Shown one piece after another: positions 1 to 11,213 of a stretch of 64,000 nt of DNA. Under the pieces are notes generated by a model. That model ran no database searches and was not told the origin of the DNA. It saw only the letters and a program-made list of their open reading frames with translations. The DNA lies in contig NC_134569.1 of NCBI RefSeq assembly GCF_050947875.1, positions 265,217,600 through 265,281,599 of the forward strand, written 5' to 3'. This DNA is from Dermacentor variabilis. Its lineage: Eukaryota > Arthropoda > Arachnida > Ixodida > Ixodidae. The translations under genes were made by a program, and so were the position numbers. Position 1 is the stretch's first letter. Each line of letters starts with the position of its first letter.

Positions 1-816
1 AAGGTATGCATGTACATGCTGCTTTTGGCAGAGCGCGCACTTGGATTTCTGCCAAGACGTGCTAAGCACTCCCATGCTGCTCTTTTGAGCACCCGCGCAT
101 GAAATTGGGCCAAACCACTTCTTAAGCATGCATATGCATCTCCTGGTAGACGCGGACGTTGTTTTCTGCCAAACCACAGCTTATGCATTCGCATCCTGCT
201 TTTGGCAGAGCGCGGCGTGGATTTCTGCCAAACGACGTCCTAAGCACGCCCATGCTGCTCTTTTAAGCACCCGCACATGGATTTGCGCCAAACCACATGT
301 TAAGCATGCACATTCATGTTTTGGTAGACGCGGACGTTTTTTTCTGCCAAACCACAAGTTATGCATGCACTTGCTGCTTTTGACAGAGCGCGCACGTGGA
401 TTTCTGCCAAGCCACGTGCTAAGCACGCCCATGCTGCTCTTTTTAGCGCCGCCGCATAGATTTGTGCCAAACCACTTGTTAAGCATGCACATGCATATTT
501 TGGTAGACGCGGATGGTGTTTTCTGCCAAACCACAAGGTATGCATGCACATGCTGCTTTTGGCAGAGGGCGCACGTGGATTTCTGCCAAGACGTGCTATG
601 CACGCCCATGCTGCTCTTTTTAGCACCCCCGCATGGATTTGTGCCAAACCACTTGTTAAGCATGCACATGCATATTTTGGTAGACGCGGACGTTGTTTTC
701 TGCCAAACCACAAGTTATGCATGCACATGCTGCTTATGGCAGAGCGCTCACGTAGATTTCTGCCAAACGGCGTGCTAAGCAGGCCCATGCTGCTCTTTTG
801 AGGACCCGCGCATGGA

Positions 817-1765
817 TTTGTGCCAAACCACTTGCTAAGCATGCACATGCATCCTTTGGTAGATGCGCACGGTGTTTTCTGCCAAACCACAAGGTATGCA
901 TGCACATGCTGCTTTTGGCAGAGCGCGCACGTGGATTTCGGCGAAACGACGTGCTAAGCACGCCCATGCTGCTCTGTTTAGCACCCGCGCATGGATTTTC
1001 GCCAAACCACTTGTTAAGCATGCACATGCATCTGTTGGTAGACGCGGGCGTTGTTTTCTGCCCAACCACAAGTTCTGCATGCACATGCTGCTTTTGGCGG
1101 AGCGCGGCGTGGATTTCTGCCAAACGACGCGCTAAGCATGCCCATGATGCTCTATTAAGCACCCGCACATGGATTTGCGCCAAACCACTTATTAAGTATG
1201 CACATTCATGTTTTTGTAGACGCGGACGTTGTTTTCTGCCAAACCACAAGATATGCATCCACTTGCTGCTTTTGGCAGACCACGCACGTGGATTTCTGCC
1301 AAACGATGTGCTAAGCACGCCCATGCTGTTCTTTCTGGCACCCGCACATGGATTTGTGCCAAACCACTTGTTAAGCATGCACATGCACCTTTTGGTAGAC
1401 GCGGACGTTGTTTTCTGCCAAATCACAAGTTATCCATACACATGCTGCTTTTGGCAGAGTGCGCGCGTGGATTTCTGGCAAACGACGTGTTAAGCACGTC
1501 CATGCTGCTCTTTTTGGCACCCGCACATGGATTTGTGCCAAACCACTTGGTAAGCATTCATATGCATCTTTTGGCAGACGCGGACGTTGTTTTCTGCCAA
1601 ACCACAAGTTATGCATGCACTTGCTGCTTTTGGCAGAGCGCGCACGTGGATTTCTGCCAAACGACGTGCTAAGCACGCCCATGCTGCTCTTTTGAGCACC
1701 CACCCATGCATTTGTGCCAAAACACTTGTTAAGCATGCACATGCATCTTTTGGCAGACGCGGACG
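817..1765. repeat. Duplicated block, left partner of 5112-6060
   Basis: A run of about 0.95 kb with rare variants (TTCGCCAAACC, CTGCCCAACCACAAGTTCTG, GGCGGAGCGCGGCG, the CATGTTTTTGTAGACG form of C) repeats at a fixed offset of 4295, which is 24 monomers minus one base. A partial third copy lies at about 10.73-11.13 kb. Confidence 0.8.
1513..1542. other. Perfect dyad in a block B copy with a switched stem pair
   Basis: TTTGGCAC (1513-1520) pairs perfectly with GTGCCAAA (1535-1542). Relative to the A and C dyads, the inner pair is C-G and not G-C, so both arms changed together. Most B copies have TTTAGCAC, which leaves one A opposite C in the stem. Confidence 0.65.
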
Positions 1766-2321
1766 TTGTTTTCTGCCAAATCACAAGGTATGCATGCACA
1801 TGCTGCTTTTGGTAGAGCGCGCACGTGGATTTCTTCCAAACAACGTGCTAAGCACACCCATGCTGCTCTTTTAAGCACTCGCACATGGATTTGTGCCAAA
1901 CAACTTGTTAAGCACGCTGATGCATCTTTTGACAGACGCGGACGTTGTTTTCTGCCAAACCACAAGGTATGCATTCACGTGCTGCGTTTGGCAGAGCGCG
2001 CACGTGGATTTCTGTCAAACGACGTCCTAAGCACGCCCATGCTGCTCTTTTTTGCACCCGCGCATGGATTTGTGCCAAACCACTTGTTAAGCATGCATAT
2101 GCATCTTTTGGTAGAGGCGGACGTTGTTTTCTGCCAAACCACAAGTTATTCATACGCATGCTGCTTTTGGCAGAGCGCGCACGTGGATTTCTGCCAAACG
2201 ACGTGCTAAGCACGCCCATGCTGCTCTTTTGAGCACCCACCCATGCATTTGTGCCAAACCGCTTGTTAAGCATGCGCATGCATCTTTTGGCAGACACGGA
2301 CGTTCTTTTCTGCCAAACCAC

Positions 2322-2381
2322 AAGGTATGCATGCACATGCTGCTTTTGGCAGAGCGCGCACGGTGTTTTCTGCGAAACCAC
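2322..2381 (+). repeat. Extra 60-bp A/C hybrid block (class 1)
   Basis: Begins like A (AAGGTATGCATGCACATGCT) and, after GCGCGCACG, ends like C (GTGTTTTCTGC, then AAACCAC). It lies between a C block and the next A block, so the local unit is 239 bp. This copy has TGCGAAACCAC at its end. Confidence 0.88.
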
Positions 2382-3614
2382 AAGTTATGCATGCGAATGC
2401 TGCTTTTGGCAGAGCGCGCACGTTGATTTCTGCCAAACGACGTTCTAAGCACGCCCATGCTGCTCTTATTAGCACCCGCGCATGGATTTGTGCCAAACCA
2501 CTTGTTAAGAATGCACATGCATCTTTTGGTTGACGCTGACGTCGTTTTCTGCCAAACCACAAGGTATGCATGCACATGCAGCTTTTGGCAAAGCGCGCAC
2601 GTGGATTTCTGCCAAACGACGTGCTAAGCATGCCCATGCTGACGTTTTTAGCACCTGCGCATGGATTTGTGCCAAACCACTTGTTAAGCATGCACATGCA
2701 TCGTTTGGCATACGCGGACGTTGTTTTCTGCCAAACCTCAAGTTAGGCGTGCACATGCTGCTTTTGGCAGAGCGCGGCGTGGATTTTTGCCAAACGACGT
2801 CCTAAGCACGCCCATGCTGCTCTTTTAAGCACCCGCACATGGATTTGCGCCAAACCACTTGTTAAGAATGCACATGCATCTTTTGGCAGACGCGGACGTT
2901 GTTTTCTGCCAAACCACACGTTATGCATGCACATGCTGCATTTGGCAGAGCGCGCACGTGGATTTCTCCCAAACGACGTGCTAAGCATGTCCATGCTGCT
3001 CTTTTTAGCACCTACGCATGGATTTGTGCCAAACAACTTGTTAAGCATACACATGCATCTTTTGGTACACGCGCACAGTGTTTTCTGCCAAACCACAAGG
3101 TATGCATGCACATGCTGCTTTTGGCAGAGCGCGCACGTGGATTTCTTCCAAACAACGTGCTAAGCACATCCATGCTGCTCTTTTAAGCACTCGCACATGG
3201 ATTTGTCCCAAACAACTTGTTAAGCACGCTGATGCATCTTTTGGCAGACGCGGACGTTGTTTTCTGCCAAACCACATGTTATGCATTCACGTGCTGCGCT
3301 TGGCTGAGCGCGCACGTGGATTTCCGCCAAACGACGTGCTAAGCACGCCCTTGCTGCTCTTTTTAGCACCCGCACATGGATTTGTGCCAAACCACTTCTT
3401 AAGCATGCATATGCATCTTTTGGCAGACGCAGACATTGTTTTCTGCCAAACTACAAGTTATGCATGCACATGCTGGTTTTGGCAGAGCACGCACGTGGAT
3501 TTCTGTCAAACGACGTGCTAAGCACGCTCATACTGCTCTTTTTAACACCCCCGCATGGATTTGTGCCAAACCACTTGTTAAGCATGCACATGCATATTTT
3601 GGTAGACGCGGACA

Positions 3615-4523
3615 TTGTGTTCTGCCAAACCACAAGTTATGCATGCACATGCTGCTTTTGGCAGAGCGCGCAGGTGTATTTCTGCCAAACGACGTGCTAA
3701 GCACGCCCATGCTGCTCTTTTGTGCACCCACCCATGCATTTGTGCCGAACCACTTGTTAAGCATGCACATGCATCTTTTGGCAGACGCGGACGTTGTTTT
3801 CTGCCAAACCACAAGGTATGCATGCACATGCTGCTTTTCGCAGAGCGCGCACGGTGTTTTCTGCCAAACCACAAGTTATGCATGCGCATGCTGCTTTTGA
3901 CAGAGCACGCACGTTGATTTCTGCCAAACGACGTTCTAAGCACGCCCATGCTGTTCTTTTTAGCACCCGCGCATGGATTTGTGCGAAACCACTTGTTAAG
4001 AATGCACATGCATCTTTTGGTAGACGCTGACGTCGTTTTCTGCCAAACCACAAGGTAGGCATGCACATGCAGCTTTTGGCAGAGCGTGCACATGGATTTC
4101 TCCCAAACGACGTGCTAAGCATGCCCATGCTGCTGTTTTTAGCACCTGCGCATGGATTTGTGCCAAACCACTTGTTCAGCATGCACATGCATCTCTTGGT
4201 AGACGCGGACGTTGTTTTCTGCCAAACCACAGCTTATGCATTCGCATCCTGCTTTTGGCAGAGCGCGCGCTTGCATTTCTGCCAAACGACTTTTTAAGCA
4301 CGCCCATGCTGCTCTTTTTAGCACCCGCGCATGGATTTGTGCCAAACCACTTGTTAAGCATGCACATGCATCTTTTGGCAAACGCAGAAGTTGTTTTCTG
4401 CCAAACTACAAGTTATGCATGCACATGCTGCTTTTGGCAGAGCGCGCACGTGGATTTCTGTCAAACGACGTCCTAAGCACGCCCATGCTGCTCTTTTTTG
4501 CACCCGCGCATGGATTTGTGCCA
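3615..4523. repeat. Duplicated block, left partner of 6061-6969
   Basis: Near-identical to 6061-6969 at offset 2446, which is 13 monomers plus two 60-bp blocks minus one. It shares the rare TTGTGTTCTGCC, TTTTCGCAG, GTAGGCATGC and GTTCAGCATGC variants. Confidence 0.83.
3813..3872 (+). repeat. Extra 60-bp A/C hybrid block (class 1)
   Basis: A-like start and C-like end; carries TTTTCGCAGAG in the left arm. The copies at 6259 (offset 2446), 9241 (offset 5428) and 23904 (offset 20091) lie in matching contexts. Confidence 0.88.
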
Positions 4524-4946
4524 AACCACTTGTTAAGCATGCACATGCATCTTTTGGCAGACGCAGAAGTTGTTTTCTGCCAAACTACAAGTTATGCATG
4601 CACATGCTGCTTTTGGCAGAGCGCGCACGTGGATTTCTGTCAAACAAAGTCCTAAGCACGCCCATGCTGCTCTTTTTTGCACCCGCGCATGGATTTGTGC
4701 CAAACCACTTGTTAAGCACGCATATGCATCTTTTGGTAGACGCGGACGTTGTTTTCTGCCAAACCACAAGTTATGCATGCACATGCTGCTTTTGGCAGAG
4801 CGCGCACGTGGATTTCTGCCAAACGACGTGCTAAGCACGACCATGCTGCTCTTTTGAGCACCAACCCATGCATTTGTGCCAAACCACTTGTTAAGCATGC
4901 CCATGCATCTTTTGGTAGACGCGGACGTTGTTTTCTGCCAAACCAC

Positions 4947-5006
4947 AAGGTATGCATGCACATGCTGATTTTGGCAGAGCGCCCACGTTGTTTTCTGCCA
5001 AACCAC
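4947..5006 (+). repeat. Extra 60-bp A/C hybrid block (class 2)
   Basis: A-like start with CATGCTGATTTTGG and the centre GCGCCCACGTTG joined to a C-like end. The centre sequence differs from class 1 (GCGCGCACGGTG), so it is a separate hybrid or a diverged descendant. Confidence 0.85.
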
Positions 5007-5111
5007 AAGGTATGCATGCACATGCAGCTTTTGGCAGAGCGCGCACGTGGATTTCTCCCAAACGACGTGCTAAGCATGCCCATGCTGCTGTTTTTAACAC
5101 CTGCGCACGGA

Positions 5112-6060
5112 TTTGTGCCAAACCACTTGCTAAGCATGCACATGCATCCTTTCGTAGATGCGCACGGTGTTTTCTGCCAAACCACAAGGTATGCATGCAC
5201 ATGCTGCTTCTGGTAGAGCGCGCACGTGGATTTCTGCGAAACGACGTGCTAAGCACGCCCATGCTGCTCTGTTTAGCACCCGCGCATGGATTTTCGCCAA
5301 ACCACTTGTTAAGCATGCACATGCATCTGTTGGTAGACGCGGGCGTTGTTTTCTGCCCAACCACAAGTTCTGCATGCACATGCTGGTTTTGGCGGAGCGC
5401 GGCGTGGATTTCTGCCAAACGACGCGCTAAGCATGCCCATGCTGCTCTATTAAGCACCCGCACATGGATTTGCGCCAAACCATTTGTTAAGTATGCACAT
5501 TCATGTTTTTGTAGACGCGGACGTTGTTTTCTGCCAAACCACAAGATATGCATCCACTTGCTGCTTTTGGCAGAACACGCAAGTGGATTTCTGCCAAACG
5601 ATGTGCTAAGCACGCCCATGCTGTTCTTTCTGGCACCCGCGCATGGACTTGTGCCAAACCACTTGTTAAGCATGCACATGCACCTTTTGGTAGACGCGGA
5701 CGTTGTTTTCTGTCAAATCACAAGTTATCCATGCACATGCTGCTTTTGGCAGAGTGCGCGCGTGGATTTCTGGCAAACGACGTGTTAAGCACGCCCATGC
5801 TGCTCTTTTTGGCACCCGCACATGGATTTGTGCCAAACCACTTGTTAAGCATGCATATGCATCTTTTGGCAGACGCGGACGTTGTTTTCTGCCAAACCAC
5901 AAGTTATGCATGCACTTGCTGCTTTTGGCAGAGCGCCCACGTTGATTTCTGCCAAACGACGTGCTAAGCACGCCCATGCTGCTCTTTTGAGCACCCACCC
6001 ATGCATTTGTGCCAAAACACTTGTTAAGCATGCACATGCATCTTTTGGCAGACGCGGACG
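5112..6060. repeat. Duplicated block, right partner of 817-1765
   Basis: Matches 817-1765 at offset 4295. Its right edge abuts the copy of another block (6061-6969), so the sequence around 6060 is a junction of two older segments. Confidence 0.8.
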
Positions 6061-6969
6061 TTGTGTTCTGCCAAACCACAAGTTATGCATGCACATGCTG
6101 CTTTTGGCAGAGCGCGCAGGTGTATTTCTGCCAAACGACGTGCTAAGCACGCCCATGCTGCTCTTTTGTGCACCCACCCATGCATTTGTGCCGAACCACT
6201 TGTTAAGCATGCACATGCATCTTTTGGCAGACGCGGACGTTGTTTTCTGCCAAACCACAAGGTATGCATGCACATGCTGCTTTTCGCAGAGCGCGCACGG
6301 TGTTTTCTGCCAAACCACAAGTTATGCATGCGCATGCTGCTTTTGACAGAGCACGCACGTTGATTTCTGCCAAACGACGTTCTAAGCACGCCCATGCTGT
6401 TCTTTTTAGCACCCGCGCATGGATTTGTGCCAAACCACTTGTTAAGAATGCACATGCATCTTTTGATAGACGCTGACGTCGTTTTCTGCCAAACCACAAG
6501 GTAGGCATGCACATGCAGCTTTTGGCAGAGCGTGCACATGGATTTCTCCCAAACGACGTGCTAAGCATGCCCATGCTGCTGTTTTTAGCACCTGCGCATG
6601 GATTTGTGCCAAACCACTTGTTCAGCATGCACATGCATCTCTTGGTAGACGCGGACGTTGTTTTCTGCCAAACCACAGCTTATGCATTCGCATCCTGCTT
6701 TTGGCAGAGCGCGCGCTTGCATTTCTGCCAAACGACTTTTTAAGCACGCCCATGCTGCTCTTTTTAGCACCCGCGCATGGATTTGTGCCAAACCACTTGT
6801 TAAGCATGCACATGCATCTTTTGGCAAACGCAGAAGTTGTTTTCTGCCAAACTACAAGTTATGCCTGCACATGCTGCTTTTGGCAGAGCGCGCACGTGGA
6901 TTTCTGTCAAACGACGTCCTAAGCACGCCCATGCTGCTCTTTTTTGCACCCGCGCATGGATTTGTGCCA
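6061..6969. repeat. Duplicated block, right partner of 3615-4523
   Basis: Copy of 3615-4523 with few differences, such as TTTTGATAGACG near 6464 and ATGCCTGCAC near 6861. Confidence 0.83.
6259..6318 (+). repeat. Extra 60-bp A/C hybrid block (class 1)
   Basis: Shares the rare TTTTCGCAGAG with 3813-3872 and lies exactly 2446 bases away, so it was carried by the block duplication 3615-4523 / 6061-6969. Confidence 0.88.
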
Positions 6970-7034
6970 AACCACTTCTTAAGCATGCATATGCATCTTT
7001 TGGCAGACGCAGACATTGTTTTCTGCCAAACCAC

Positions 7035-7094
7035 AAGGTATGCATGCACATGCTGCTTTTGGCAGAGCGCGCACGCTGTTTTCTGCCAAACCAC
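7035..7094 (+). repeat. Extra 60-bp A/C hybrid block (class 1)
   Basis: Variant centre GCACGCTG. It pairs with the copy at 21519 at offset 14484. Confidence 0.86.
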
Positions 7095-9240
7095 AAGTTA
7101 TGCATGCGAATGCTGCTTTTGGCAGAGCGCGCACGTTGATTTCTGCCAAACGACGTTCTAAGCACGCCCATGCTGCTCTTATTAGCACCCGCGCATGGAT
7201 TTGTGCCAAACCACTTGTTAAGAATGCACATGCATCTTTTGGTAGACGCTGACGTCGTTTTCTACCAAACCACAAGGTATGCATGCACATGCAGCTTTTG
7301 GCAGAGCGCACACGTGGATTTCTGCCAAGCGACGTGCTAAGCATGCCCATGCTGATGTTTGTAGCACCTGCGCATGGATTTGTGCCAAACCACTTGTTAA
7401 GCATGCACATGCATCTTTTGGCAGACGCGGACGTTGTTTTCTGCCAAACCACAAGTTAGGCGTGCACATGCTGCTTTTGGCAGAGCGCGGCGGGGATTTC
7501 TGCCAAACGACGTCCTAAGCACGCCCATGCTGCTCTTTTAAGCACCCGCACATGGAGTTGCGCCAAACCACTTGTTAAGCATGCACATGCATCTTTTGGC
7601 AGACGCTGACGTTGTTTTCTGCCAAACCACACGTTATGCATGCACATGCTGCATTTGGCAGAGCGCGCACGTGGATTTCTCCCAAACGACGTGCTAAGCA
7701 TGGCCATGCTGCTCTTTTTAGCACCTACGCATGGATTTGTGCCAAACCACTTGTTAAGCATACGCATGCATCTTTTGGTACACGCGCACAGTGTTTTCTG
7801 CCAAACCACAAGGTATGCATGCACATGCTGCTTTTGGCAGAGCGCACACGTGGATTTCTGCGAAGCAACTTGCTAAGCACGCCCATGCTGCTCTGTTTAG
7901 CACCCGGGCATGGATTTGTGCCAAACCACTTGTTAAGCATGTACATGCATCTGTTGGTAGACGCGGCCGTTGTTTTCTGGCAAACCGCAAGTTCTGCATC
8001 CACTTGCTGCTTTTGGCAGAGCGCGCACGTGGATTTCTGCCAAACGACGTGCTAAGCACGCCCATGCTGTTCTTTTTAGCGCCCGCGCATGGATTTGTGC
8101 CGAACCACTTGTTAAGCATGCATGTGCATCTTTTGGTAGACGCAGACGTTGTTTTCTGCCAAACCACAAGTTATCCATGGACATGCTGCTTTTGGCAGAG
8201 CGCGCACGTGGATTTCTGCCAAACGACGTGCTATGCACGCCCATGCTGCTCTTTTTAGCACACGCACATGGATTTGTGCCAAACCACTTGTTAAGCATGC
8301 ATATGCATCTTTTGGCAGACGCGGACGTTGTTTTCTGCCAAACCACAAGTTATGCATGAACAAGCTGCTTTTGGCAGAGCGCGCACGTGGATTTCTGCCG
8401 AACGAGGTGCTAAGCACGCCCATTCTGCTCTTTTTTGGACCCGCGAATGGATTTGTGCCAAAGCACTTGTTAAGCATGCACATGCATCTTTTGGTAGACG
8501 CGCACGGTGTTTTCTGCCAAACCACACGGTATGCATGCACATGCTGCTTTTGGCAGAGCGCGCACATGGATTTCTTCCAAACAACGTGCTAAGCACATCC
8601 ATGCTGCTCTTTTAAGCACTCGCAAATGGATTTGTCCCAAACAACTTGTTAAGCACGCTGATGCATCTTTTGGCAGACGCGGACGTTGTTTTCTGCCAAA
8701 CCACATGTTATGCATTCACGTGCTGCGCTTGGATGGCGCGCACGTGGACTTCCGCCAAAGGACGTGCTAAGGACGCCCTTGCTGCTCTTTTTAGCACCCG
8801 CACATGGATTTGTGCCAAACCACTTCTTAAGCATGAATATTCATCTTTTGGCAGACGCAGACGTTGTTTTCTGCCAAAGTACAAGTTATGCATGCACATG
8901 CTGGTTTTGGCAGATCACGCACGTGGATTTCTGTCAAACGACGTGCTAAGCACGCCCATACTGCTCTTTTTAACACCCCCGCATGGATTTGTGCCAAACC
9001 ACTTGTTAAGCATGCACATGCATATTTTGGTAGACGCGGACATTGTGTTCTGCCAAACCACAAGTTATGCATGCGCATGCTGCTTTTGGCAGAGCGCGCA
9101 GGTGGATTTCTGCCAAACGACGTGCTAAGCACGCCCATGCTGCTCTTTTGTGCACCCACCCATGCATTTGTGCTGAACCACTTGTTAAGCATGCACATGC
9201 ATCTTTTGGCAGACGCGGACGCTGTTTTCTGCCAAACCAC

Positions 9241-9300
9241 AAGGTATGCATGCACATGCTGCTTTTGGCAGAGCGCGCACGGTGTTTTCTGCCAAACCAC
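9241..9300 (+). repeat. Extra 60-bp A/C hybrid block (class 1)
   Basis: Cleanest copy of the class, with intact TTTTGGCAGAG and GCACGGTG. The next A block has the linked variant ATGCGCATGC. Confidence 0.88.
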
Positions 9301-9635
9301 AAGTTATGCATGCGCATGCTGCTTTTGACAAAGCGCGCACGTTGATTTCTGCCAAACGACGTTCTAAGCACGCCCATGCTGCTGTTTTTAGCACCTGCGC
9401 ATGGATTTGTGCCAAACCATTTGTTAAGCATGCACATGCATCTCTTGGTAGACGCGGACGTTGTTTTCTATCAAACCACAGCTTATGCATTCGCATCCTG
9501 CTTTTGGCAGAGCGCGCGCTTGAATTTCTGCCAAACGACTTTTTAAGCACGCCCATGCTGCTATTTTTAGCACCTGCGCATGGATTTGTGCCAAACCACT
9601 TGTTAAGCATGCACATGCATCTGTTGGTAGACGCG

Positions 9636-9655
9636 GACGTTGTTTTGTTTTCTGC
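9636..9655 (+). other. 5-bp insertion in a block C T-tract
   Basis: GTTGTTTTGTTTTCTGCC replaces the standard GTTGTTTTCTGCC, a repeat of GTTTT by slippage. It is unique in the window as far as I can see. Confidence 0.75.
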
Positions 9656-9663
9656 CAAACCAC

Positions 9664-9841
9664 AAGTTATGCATGCACATGCTGCTTTTGGCAGAGCGCG
9701 GCGTGGATTTCTGCCAAACGACGTCCTAAGCACGCCCATGCCGCTCTTTTAAGCACCCGCACATGGATTTGCGCCAAACCACTTGTTAAGCATGCACATT
9801 CATGTTTTGGTAGACGCGGACGTTGTTTTCTGCCAAACCAC
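9664..9841 (+). repeat. Example of a second monomer type (178 bp, no CACGTG)
   Basis: A distinct linked haplotype. The A block has GAGCGCGGCGTGG, one base shorter and without the CACGTG palindrome. The next block begins GTCCTAAGC and has CTTTTAAGCACCCGCACATG and TTTGCGCC. The C block has CACATTCATGTTTTGG. The same set of variants travels together at many sites (for example near 13.6, 16.4, 26.0, 27.3, 47.9 and 57.2 kb), so it is a true monomer subtype and not random noise. Confidence 0.85.
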
Positions 9842-10199
9842 AAGTTATGCATGCACTTGCTGCTTTTGACAGAGCGCGCACGTGGATTTCTGCCAAGCGA
9901 TGTGCTAACCACGCCCATGCTGCTGTTTTTAGCACCTGCGCATGGATTTGTGCCAAACCACTTGTTAAGCATGCACATGCATCTCTTGGTAGACGCGGAC
10001 GTTGTTTTCTGCCAAACCACAGCTTATGCATTCGCATCCTGCTTTTGGCAGAGCGCGCGCTTGCATTTCTGCCAAACGACTTTTTAAGCACGCCCATGCT
10101 GCTCTTTTTAGCACCCGCGCATGGATTTGTGCCAAACCACTTGTTAAGCACGCATATGCATCTTTTGGTAGACGCGGACGTTGTTTTCTGCCAAACCAC

Positions 10200-10259
10200 A
10201 AGTTATGCATGCACATGCTGCTTTTGGCAGAGCGCGCACGTGGATTTCTGCCAAACGAC
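10200..10259 (+). repeat. Block A (60 bp) of the example monomer
   Basis: Starts AAGTTATGCATGCACATGC, a run of alternating purines and pyrimidines, followed by TTTTGGCAGAG, the centre GCGCGCACGTGG and the closing TTTCTGCCAAACGAC. It contains CACGTG, a perfect 6-bp palindrome found once per standard monomer. The arms TTTGGCAGA (10223-10231) and TCTGCCAAA (10247-10255) are exact reverse complements. Confidence 0.93.
10223..10255. other. Conserved dyad (potential stem-loop) in block A
   Basis: TTTGGCAGA and TCTGCCAAA are exact reverse complements of 9 bases, separated by a 15-base CpG-rich loop that contains CACGTG. The same arrangement is present in nearly every A block and in C blocks with the GGCAGA form. 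Whether it acts as a DNA cruciform, a protein site or an RNA hairpin is unknown. Confidence 0.7.
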
Positions 10260-10319
10260 GTGCTAAGCACGCCCATGCTGCTCTTTTGAGCACCCACCCA
10301 TGCATTTGTGCCAAACCAC
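10260..10319 (+). repeat. Block B (60 bp) of the example monomer
   Basis: Starts GTGCTAAGCACGCCCATGCT, then a T-rich tract, then GCAC...GTGCCAAACCAC. Compared with A and C, the stem pair next to the loop is switched from G-C to C-G. Across the array the base pair before GCAC is most often TA, sometimes GA, AA, GG or a deletion, so B is the most variable block. Confidence 0.93.
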
Positions 10320-10378
10320 TTGTTAAGCATGCACATGCATCTTTTGGTAGACGCGGACGTTGTTTTCTGCCAAACCAC
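10320..10378 (+). repeat. Block C (59 bp) of the example monomer
   Basis: Starts TTGTTAAGCATGCACATGCA, then TCTTTTGGTAGACGCGGACG and TTGTTTTCTGCCAAACCAC. It holds the short near-palindrome ATGCA-CA-TGCAT. The left arm occurs as TTTGGCAGA (perfect dyad) or TTTGGTAGA (one T opposite G). Confidence 0.93.
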
Positions 10379-10438
10379 AAGGTATGCATGCACATGCTGA
10401 TTTTGGCAGAGCGCCCACGTTGTTTTCTGCCAAACCAC
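10379..10438 (+). repeat. Extra 60-bp A/C hybrid block (class 2)
   Basis: Same CATGCTGATTTTGG and GCGCCCACGTTG signature as 4947-5006, directly after the example monomer 10200-10378. The following A block carries ACGCATGCGCATGC. Confidence 0.86.
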
Positions 10439-11153
10439 AAGTTACGCATGCGCATGCTGCTTTTCCCAGAGCGCGCACGTTGATTTCTGCCAAACGACGT
10501 GCTAAGCACGCCCATGCTGCTCTTTTTAGCACCCGCGCATGGATTTGTGCCAAACCACTTGTTAAGAATGCACATGCATCTTTTGGTAGACGCTGACGTC
10601 GTTTTCTGCCAAACCACAAGGTGTGCATGCACATGCAGCTTTTGGCAGAGCGCGCACGTGGATTTCTCCCAAACGACGTGCTAAGCATGCCCATGCTGCT
10701 GTTTTTAACACCTGCGCACGGATGTGTGCCAAACCACTTGCTAAGCATGCACATGCATCCTTTGGTAGATGCGCACGGTGTTTTCTGCCAAACCACAAGG
10801 TATGCATGCACATGCTGCTTTTGGCAGAGCGCGCACGTGGATTTCTGCGAAACGACATACTAAGCACGCCCATGCTGCTCTGTTTAGCACCCGCGCATGG
10901 ATTTTCGCCAAACCACTTGTTAAGCATGCACATGCATCTGTTGGTAGACGCGGGCGTTGTTTTCTGCCCAACCACAAGTTCTGCATGCACATGCTGCTTT
11001 TGGCGGAGCGCGGCGTGGATTTCTGCCAAACGACGCGCTGAGCATGCCCATGCTGCTCTATTAAGCACCCGCACATTGATTTGCGCCAAACCACTTGTTA
11101 AGTATGCACATTCATGTTTTTGTAGACGCGGACGTTGTTTTCTGCCAAACCAC

Positions 11154-11213
11154 AAGGTATGCATGCACATGCTGCTTTTGGCAGAGCGCGCACGGTGTTT
11201 TCTGCCAAACCAC
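11154..11213 (+). repeat. Extra 60-bp A/C hybrid block (class 1)
   Basis: Inserted after a C block of the CACATTCATG type. The next A block has the ATGCGAATGC variant and the next B block has CTCTTATTAGC. Confidence 0.87.

Larger units (their letters stand above)
10200..10378 (+). repeat. Example standard monomer (179 bp, blocks A-B-C)
   Basis: This copy shows the layout cleanly: block A 10200-10259 (60 bp), B 10260-10319 (60 bp), C 10320-10378 (59 bp). The three blocks align to each other almost without gaps, so the monomer descends from a triplicated unit of about 60 bp; C has lost one base after its ATGCA. This copy's B block carries a common local variant (GAGCACCCACCCATGCATTT in place of TAGCACCCGCGCATGGATTT). 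Because 179 is not a multiple of three, any reading frame shifts at each unit. Confidence 0.95.

Noticed and set aside
128..778. Possible gene for a repetitive His/Cys-rich protein, and many similar frames on both strands
   Set aside because: Frames exist in all six phases, overlap extensively, begin often at non-ATG starts and end at the TAAGCA of a repeat block. The frame rotates with each 179-bp unit. There are no promoter, ribosome-binding or splice contexts, and sequence change follows DNA repeat structure, not codons.
10200..10259. CATGCATG-like RY elements and CACGTG G-boxes as plant promoter elements
   Set aside because: They recur as part of the satellite unit with no associated gene or TATA-like element. 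Calling them promoters would be unsupported.
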